DNA of 58,833 nt. Origin: an uncultured Mollicutes bacterium (GTDB lineage: Bacteria; Bacillota_I; Bacilli_A; ML615J-28; CAG-313). The translations under genes and the position numbers were made by a program. Under the pieces are notes generated by a model. That model was not told where the DNA came from, did not search any database, and saw only the letters and a list, made by a program, of their open reading frames with translations. This document shows positions 54,695 to 58,833 of the stretch, in pieces; positions within the stretch are counted from its first letter, which is position 1, and each line of letters opens with the position of its first letter. The stretch lies in contig URLJ01000007.1 in NCBI GenBank assembly GCA_900548675.1, positions 1 to 58,833 on the forward strand. Direction: 5' to 3'.

Positions 54695-56710
54695 TTAAAT
54701 ATTTTCTTCAACAAACATATTCTTTGTACTAACAATCTTACCATTTTTTATAGTTAATTCAATAACCCCTACTTCTTTATTATCTTTATTAGTAGCTATT
54801 ATAGCAACAACACCATCATTAAATATTGAAATTGTTGAATACTTGCTGATTGTTAGGATATTAGTATCTGTAGAATACCAATCATATTTCAAACGAGAAG
54901 TGGGCTTACCATTAGTAATTATATAACATTGTAGCTGCTTATCGTTATTCTCTTTAATTTCAATAGCAAATGAACAATCATATAACTTATAATCAACCAT
55001 TATATTTTTTTGATAATAATAAGTATATCCTTCTACTTCAAATGAAAAGTAATATATACCTGGTTCAATAGCATATAACTTACCATCTTTTTCAACAAAC
55101 TTATCTTTATCATATTTAACATCAACATTATATACTTCATTTGTTAAAATATTAGTCAGTTGTGTTGGAATAATTACAGGATCTGATAATTTGCAAATAT
55201 CATTACTAATTTCTTTAAAATACGGTAATACTTCTTTTTCTACATATAGTTTCTCAAATACTTTTTGAAATTCTTGGTATTTCCATTCCCCAGTCTCTTT
55301 ATTAATAATTGAAAAAGTAAATTCTCTATCATAATAGCTTAAAAAAGAATCCCAACTAATACATTTAATTCCATAGTTATAACTTACATTTATATAGTAC
55401 TCAAGCCATTTACTTCTTTCAATAATATTATTTTTATCACGAGAACCATATTCAGTCATCAAAACTGCAATATTATTGTCTAAAAATTTATCTTTAATAT
55501 TTTTGAAATGACTGGTTAATTCAATTTGATATTCTGCTTTTTTATCATCCCAACTTGCTTCATCATATGTACTATCATGCACAAAACCAAAAGGGCCATA
55601 ATAATGTAAACTAATAATAATATAATCATCATTAGGAACTTTGAAGTGCTTTAAAACTTCATCATTACTATTACCCCATATTGGTGTTATCAATAAATGT
55701 CTATATTTATTATTATATCCTTGACTCCTAATAATTTCTACAAACTCTTCATTTAATAAATTTAATATTAGTGCACCTTCTCTTGTATATCCATTAGTTA
55801 TATAATCACGAGGTTCATTTAAAAATGAAAACATTAATCTTTCATCATAATCAATAAAATAATTACCTATTTGATCCCATAGTTTTTTCATAATTTCTAC
55901 TGTTTTATCATATTGACAATAATTTAAACTACTCCAAGCATCTTCATAACTATCATATGAAGTGATAATAACATAAAAATTATATTCTAAAAGTGTATCG
56001 ACTATCTTTTTAGTTACAATTAGTACATCTTCATCAATATCGTAATCTTCATTCATATACTCATACCAATTTATTGGAAGACTAACTATATTAAAACCAC
56101 TTTGTTTTAATGTTTTTATCATCGGTTCTATATTACCATTTAAACTCTTATAATCATCATAATAATCTACAAAATTAAAGCCACCAGTTATATCTTTTAT
56201 TAACTCAGTTGAAGATATTTTATTTATCGTTAATTTTTGATAAGCAGCCTTATAAACAACATCATTTGTAACTGCCTCAATTTCTTTATCAAAACCAATG
56301 AATTCATAACCATCTTTATAAAATACAGGTGTTTGAGGAAATTCATTATATGCAAGATATTGTACTTCCTTTCCACTTATTAAAGTCCCTTCATCTGAAT
56401 CAAAAGTAACACAATATATTTTATTTTCCTTAATTTGATAATCACATATTATACACTTTAATAGTCTATTATTTAACTCATCCACATATTCTTCAAACTT
56501 ATGAGAGATAATATCGATTGAACTTGATTCCAATACTTTGTGACAATTAATACACAACAACTCTTTTATTCCTTCGGTTTTACATGTAGGTTCTTGTAAT
56601 ATTGTCCATTTTAAATCATGGCCATTTTCACATTCATATTTGTCATCCGTATTGCATGAAATAAGTACAAACATTAAAATAATCATAATTATAATACCAA
56701 TTTTACGCAT
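54695..56710 (-). CDS. GH5-like glycoside hydrolase lipoprotein
   Basis: 671 residues, lipobox LISC near residue 19. Residues about 27-95 form a Cys-rich module (CENGHDLKW, PTCKTEG, CINCHK, CIICDY) of the type repeated in the 1660-residue lipoprotein. A short InlB-like unit follows (about 98-150). The catalytic domain (about 170-500) has GH5 features: NIVSLPINW, the acid/base Glu in FLNEPRD (near 300), HYYGP, and the nucleophile in LMTEYGSR (near 420). A C-terminal Ig-like domain with a Ser-Thr-Asp-Thr-Asn-type strand ends the protein. Probably an exported beta-glycanase; the glycan is unknown. Ribosome binding site ggagg. It has its own promoter. Confidence 0.82.
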   Translation of the reverse strand: MRKIGIIIMIILMFVLISCNTDDKYECENGHDLKWTILQEPTCKTEGIKELLCINCHKVLESSSIDIISHKFEEYVDELNNRLLKCIICDYQIKENKIYCVTFDSDEGTLISGKEVQYLAYNEFPQTPVFYKDGYEFIGFDKEIEAVTNDVVYKAAYQKLTINKISSTELIKDITGGFNFVDYYDDYKSLNGNIEPMIKTLKQSGFNIVSLPINWYEYMNEDYDIDEDVLIVTKKIVDTLLEYNFYVIITSYDSYEDAWSSLNYCQYDKTVEIMKKLWDQIGNYFIDYDERLMFSFLNEPRDYITNGYTREGALILNLLNEEFVEIIRSQGYNNKYRHLLITPIWGNSNDEVLKHFKVPNDDYIIISLHYYGPFGFVHDSTYDEASWDDKKAEYQIELTSHFKNIKDKFLDNNIAVLMTEYGSRDKNNIIERSKWLEYYINVSYNYGIKCISWDSFLSYYDREFTFSIINKETGEWKYQEFQKVFEKLYVEKEVLPYFKEISNDICKLSDPVIIPTQLTNILTNEVYNVDVKYDKDKFVEKDGKLYAIEPGIYYFSFEVEGYTYYYQKNIMVDYKLYDCSFAIEIKENNDKQLQCYIITNGKPTSRLKYDWYSTDTNILTISKYSTISIFNDGVVAIIATNKDNKEVGVIELTIKNGKIVSTKNMFVEENI

Positions 56711-56776
56711 AATTTATCCTCCATATAAAATATTTAATTAATTAAATTAGAACGTTATTCTTTTCAACTTTATTAT

Positions 56777-56804
56777 ATTATACATTATTTACACTAAAAA
56801 TCAA
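56777..56804 (-). promoter_or_regulatory. Promoter of the GH5-like gene
   Basis: -35 TTGATT (56799-56804), 16-base spacer, -10 TATAAT (56777-56782), on the minus strand about 67 bases before the start. Confidence 0.55.
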
Positions 56805-56854
56805 ATATTTCACTTTTTTTTAAACACAATTATTACATTACTAGAGATAAATAT

Positions 56855-57020
56855 AAAAAAGAGCTTAACATGTAGTAATGCTAATCTTTGTATTTGTTAT
56901 TTTGTAATATGTATTTGTAGCTGCACAGACACCAATGCAAAAAATCATACAAAATCCATTGCAGCGGTGTACATACATTATTATGTCGTATTTTGTCGAA
57001 TTCGTACACACTTTTGATAG
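56855..57020. repeat. Dispersed intergenic repeat, copy B with hairpin module
   Basis: Starts with aaaaaagagcttaacat, a mutated hairpin (gcttaacat at 56863-56871), and the tail tttgttattttgtaatatg, nearly identical to 58252-58312. This runs directly into the tgtagctgcacagac module shared with copy A. Lies between divergent genes. Confidence 0.65.
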
Positions 57021-57431
57021 ATTTTTTTATTTTGTTATTAGAGCTCAGCCAACTTCGTTGGCAGGACATATTTGTCCTATTAGTAGAAAAAGATGACTAT
57101 AAGTAGAACTTAGTGAATAAAAAAAACTTCACTAAGTGTGAAGTGTGTTAACTAAAGTTTACGTAAAAATGCATTACTAAAAAATTTTTTAAGAAATTTT
57201 TGAAAAATCTTAAAATTATGATTTTTTATCTTGTATTATATTATATAAAATAAAATATTTATAATTTATTAATTACAACTAAAATCTATTTTTAGGGGGG
57301 GAGGTTTATTTATTTTTATAAAAATTAGTATTTATATTAATATTTTATTATTATTTTATTTTATATTTAAAAAAATTTTTAAGGGTGGTTGGTTGGGTTA
57401 ATGTTGTGGAAAGGATTTAAAAATATATTAT
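57021..57431. other. Intergenic stretch with hairpins and G-tracts
   Basis: No gene seen. Holds hairpin aggaca/tgtcct (57063-57078), a perfect inverted repeat acttagtgaa/ttcactaagt (57108-57117 and 57128-57137) with an A-rich loop, a seven-G run followed by agg (57295-57304) with no reading frame after it, and a G-rich motif (57383-57397). Confidence 0.5.
57383..57397 (+). promoter_or_regulatory. Possible two-tetrad G-quadruplex motif
   Basis: GGGTGGTTGGTTGGG: four G-tracts with loops of 1 and 2 bases, in very AT-rich DNA, about 35 bases before the unknown gene at 57432. Confidence 0.3.
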
Positions 57432-57869
57432 ATGATGAAAGTTAAAAAAATGACACTTGAAAAATTTGCTGAATTAAAAAAATCATTTGAGATTATAGAC
57501 CCAAATGATACTTTATCTACACTACGTACTGATGAACTAACTTATGGCATATATAGGAATACTAACAAGGAAGGATATACTAAATTTGTAAATATTTTTG
57601 ATACATTAGGCGAATTTCTATTTGATTATGATTTAAAGGCTTATATTAGAAATAACAATACTATTTCAATTTCCATTGATTATTATAATCGTATAGATCA
57701 TCTATTTTATTCTATTCGTCGAATATTAGACCTTAAAAACAAAACACTACAAACTTTTGATAAGAATGGTAACATAATCAATACACAACAGTTACAAATG
57801 AAAGATTATGAATTACTTAAAAAAATTCCACCAATTAAAAAAATAATTAAAAAATGGGTTATTAATTAA
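57432..57869 (+). CDS. Hypothetical protein
   Basis: 145 residues, Lys/Ile/Asn rich, predicted soluble, with alternating strands and helices. No family recognised. The possible starts (57432, 57435, 57450) all have weak ribosome binding sites; gaaagga lies about 18 bases before the first. It ends inside a terminator stem. The neighbouring repeats suggest an accessory location. Real coding is supported mainly by length in one frame and the well-placed terminator. Confidence 0.55.
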   Translation: MMKVKKMTLEKFAELKKSFEIIDPNDTLSTLRTDELTYGIYRNTNKEGYTKFVNIFDTLGEFLFDYDLKAYIRNNNTISISIDYYNRIDHLFYSIRRILDLKNKTLQTFDKNGNIINTQQLQMKDYELLKKIPPIKKIIKKWVIN

Positions 57870-57878
57870 CCCTTTTTA
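57856..57878 (+). terminator. Terminator overlapping the stop codon
   Basis: gggtta (57856-57861) / taaccc (57867-57872), loop of 5, then ttttta. Confidence 0.65.
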
Positions 57879-57925
57879 TTTAGAAGTGCTAAATTAAATG
57901 AAAATATATTACAAGGAGATTTTAT

Positions 57926-58072
57926 ATGAAAAAGCTAAATGAAGAATTATTTGTTAATGTAAAGAAAGGCTATGGTAAGGATTTAAAAGAAAAGTTTAAA
58001 AAGTTATTATTTGATATTAGTTTAGCTATTATTAAAGATGAGTATTTGGTTAGTAATAATAGTGAGAAGTAG
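57926..58072 (+). CDS. Small hypothetical protein (48 aa)
   Basis: Begins MKKLNEELFVNVKKGYG and ends NNSEK; basic and helical, no family recognised. Strong ribosome binding site acaaggaga 6 bases upstream of the ATG. The next small gene starts 3 bases after its stop, so the pair looks like a two-gene unit ended by the hairpin at 58262. Confidence 0.55.
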   Translation: MKKLNEELFVNVKKGYGKDLKEKFKKLLFDISLAIIKDEYLVSNNSEK

Positions 58073-58075
58073 ATT

Positions 58076-58267
58076 ATGTGTAAGATAGTAGATTATAATG
58101 AGATATGTAATAAATTATTTGTTGATTATGAAGATATAATTGATAAATTTTTGTTAATTAGGTTGAGAAGTAAGATATTTGATATAGCTATGTGTATTGC
58201 TAATGATAGTTATATAGGTGAGGAATTAAGTGAGTGGTATTATAAAAGGAATAAAAAAAGAGCTTAA
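58076..58267 (+). CDS. Small hypothetical protein (63 aa)
   Basis: 63 residues, mixed charge, with a helix-rich middle (DYEDIIDKFLLIRLRSKIFD) and C-terminus YYKRNKKRA that runs into the repeat hairpin. It starts 3 bases after the preceding small gene and is probably co-translated with it. No family recognised. Confidence 0.5.
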   Translation: MCKIVDYNEICNKLFVDYEDIIDKFLLIRLRSKIFDIAMCIANDSYIGEELSEWYYKRNKKRA

Positions 58268-58312
58268 CATGTAGTAATGTTAAGCTTTTGTTTTTGTTAT
58301 TTTGTAATATGT
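58252..58312 (+). repeat. Repeat hairpin module, intact terminator (copy C, left part)
   Basis: gcttaacat (58262-58270), loop gtagta, atgttaagc (58277-58285), then TTTTGTTTTTG: a working-looking terminator for the two small genes. The same module occurs mutated at 56855-56912. Confidence 0.7.
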
Positions 58313-58833
58313 TATTATTACATTTGTATCGAATAGTTTTTGCAATTTGTTTTGTATGATTTTTTGCAAAGCAAATTGTATGAATTCATTTGATGTACAA
58401 GCACAGCCCCAATTCTCCTCATATGCACAGAAAAGCCTCGCCTCAAATTGCTATGTAAAGCTAAGCACCGAGCCACTCATTGCACTGTAAAGCCCAGCAC
58501 ACCCCTCGCATGTATTATGTCGTGTTTTAGTTTATTTGCGAACTGTTTTGCTAATAATTTGCACAATACTTGCGCAAAGCATAAAAAAAGCCAAGCATAA
58601 GCTCAGCACAGCACAAAAAAAGGCCCTGCATTGCACAGAGTCTTCTTTTAATATTATTAACTTGTAGTCTGACACTCTTTGTCTAAGCAACGGAGCTAAG
58701 CTAAGCATGGCATTTTTGTATTCATGAGAAGCTTTGGTTTTGTGCTTAAACATACATGTATAGATACAAATCCAATTCTCCCCATATGCACAGAAAAGCC
58801 TCGCCCCAAATTGCTCAGCACCAAGCCACTCAT
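58313..58833. repeat. GC-richer repeat region, copies C and D, to the window end
   Basis: The ends of the A/B repeat recur at 58391-58410 (tgatgtacaagcacag) and 58507-58555 (tattatgtcgtgtttt). Between them is a sequence (58409-58480) that recurs as a direct copy at 58771-58833 with few changes and a 10-base gap: both read catatgcacagaaaagcctc. Copy D is cut by the window edge. Many short agcac/agcat motifs fill the space. No convincing gene. Confidence 0.6.

Noticed and set aside
56881..57069. 62-codon minus-strand frame
   Set aside because: It is antisense to repeat copy B and has no start signal or family resemblance.
58532..58753. 73-codon minus-strand frame at the right edge with a hydrophobic C-terminus
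   Set aside because: It has no ribosome binding site and lies wholly inside the repeat region; its apparent hydrophobic segment comes from the repetitive agcac/agcat sequence.

Overview
The window is AT-rich bacterial DNA with strong Shine-Dalgarno sites (AAGGAGG type), classic TTGACA/TATAAT promoters and the standard genetic code. Its gene content (DnaB, GdpP, L9, RF1, PrmC and TsaC in Bacillus-like order, a SpoIIR homologue, many lipoproteins with a lipobox, an Opp peptide importer, oxygen-sensitive flavoproteins) points to an uncultured, probably anaerobic and host-associated low-GC Gram-positive of the Bacilli / Erysipelotrichia / Acholeplasma-like part of Bacillota. This placement is inferred from content only. 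Nearly all genes lie on the minus strand.

Layout. (1) 1-7.2 kb: a small serine recombinase, an SGNH hydrolase with a lipoprotein, an NADP(H) module (NAD kinase, NfnA-like and NfnB-like flavoproteins), and a divergent hydroxyacyl-CoA dehydrogenase. (2) 7.2-37.8 kb: one minus-strand run that starts at a clear promoter at 37.76 kb. It encodes a lipoprotein, OppA, OppB, OppC, OppD, OppF, a small membrane protein, a 2478-residue subtilisin-like lipoprotein with about 30 BspA-type leucine-rich repeats, and five further lipoproteins including two giants of 1424 and 1660 residues. The likely theme is surface proteolysis and adhesion coupled to peptide import. (3) 37.8-40.2 kb: a poorly coding accessory stretch with a RhuM/PLD protein behind an antitoxin-like gene broken by two stop codons. 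(4) 40.2-45 kb: tmRNA with a small membrane protein upstream, TypA, and a divergent enoate-reductase-type flavoenzyme. (5) 45-54.4 kb: housekeeping genes: GNAT protein, SpoIIR homologue, TsaC, membrane protein, PrmC, Alr, RF1, DnaB, and a GdpP reading frame that runs straight into ribosomal protein L9. (6) 54.4-58.8 kb: a GH5-like lipoprotein, small unknown genes, and a family of dispersed noncoding repeats continuing to the right edge.

The best candidates for something undescribed are the in-frame gdpP-rplI fusion that keeps a perfect internal ribosome binding site for L9, the 30-kb protease/lipoprotein/Opp locus, the tmRNA tag that appears to end in cysteine, and the dispersed repeat family at the right end. 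CcpA-like cre sites sit next to the Opp promoter and between the divergent typA and flavoenzyme promoters.
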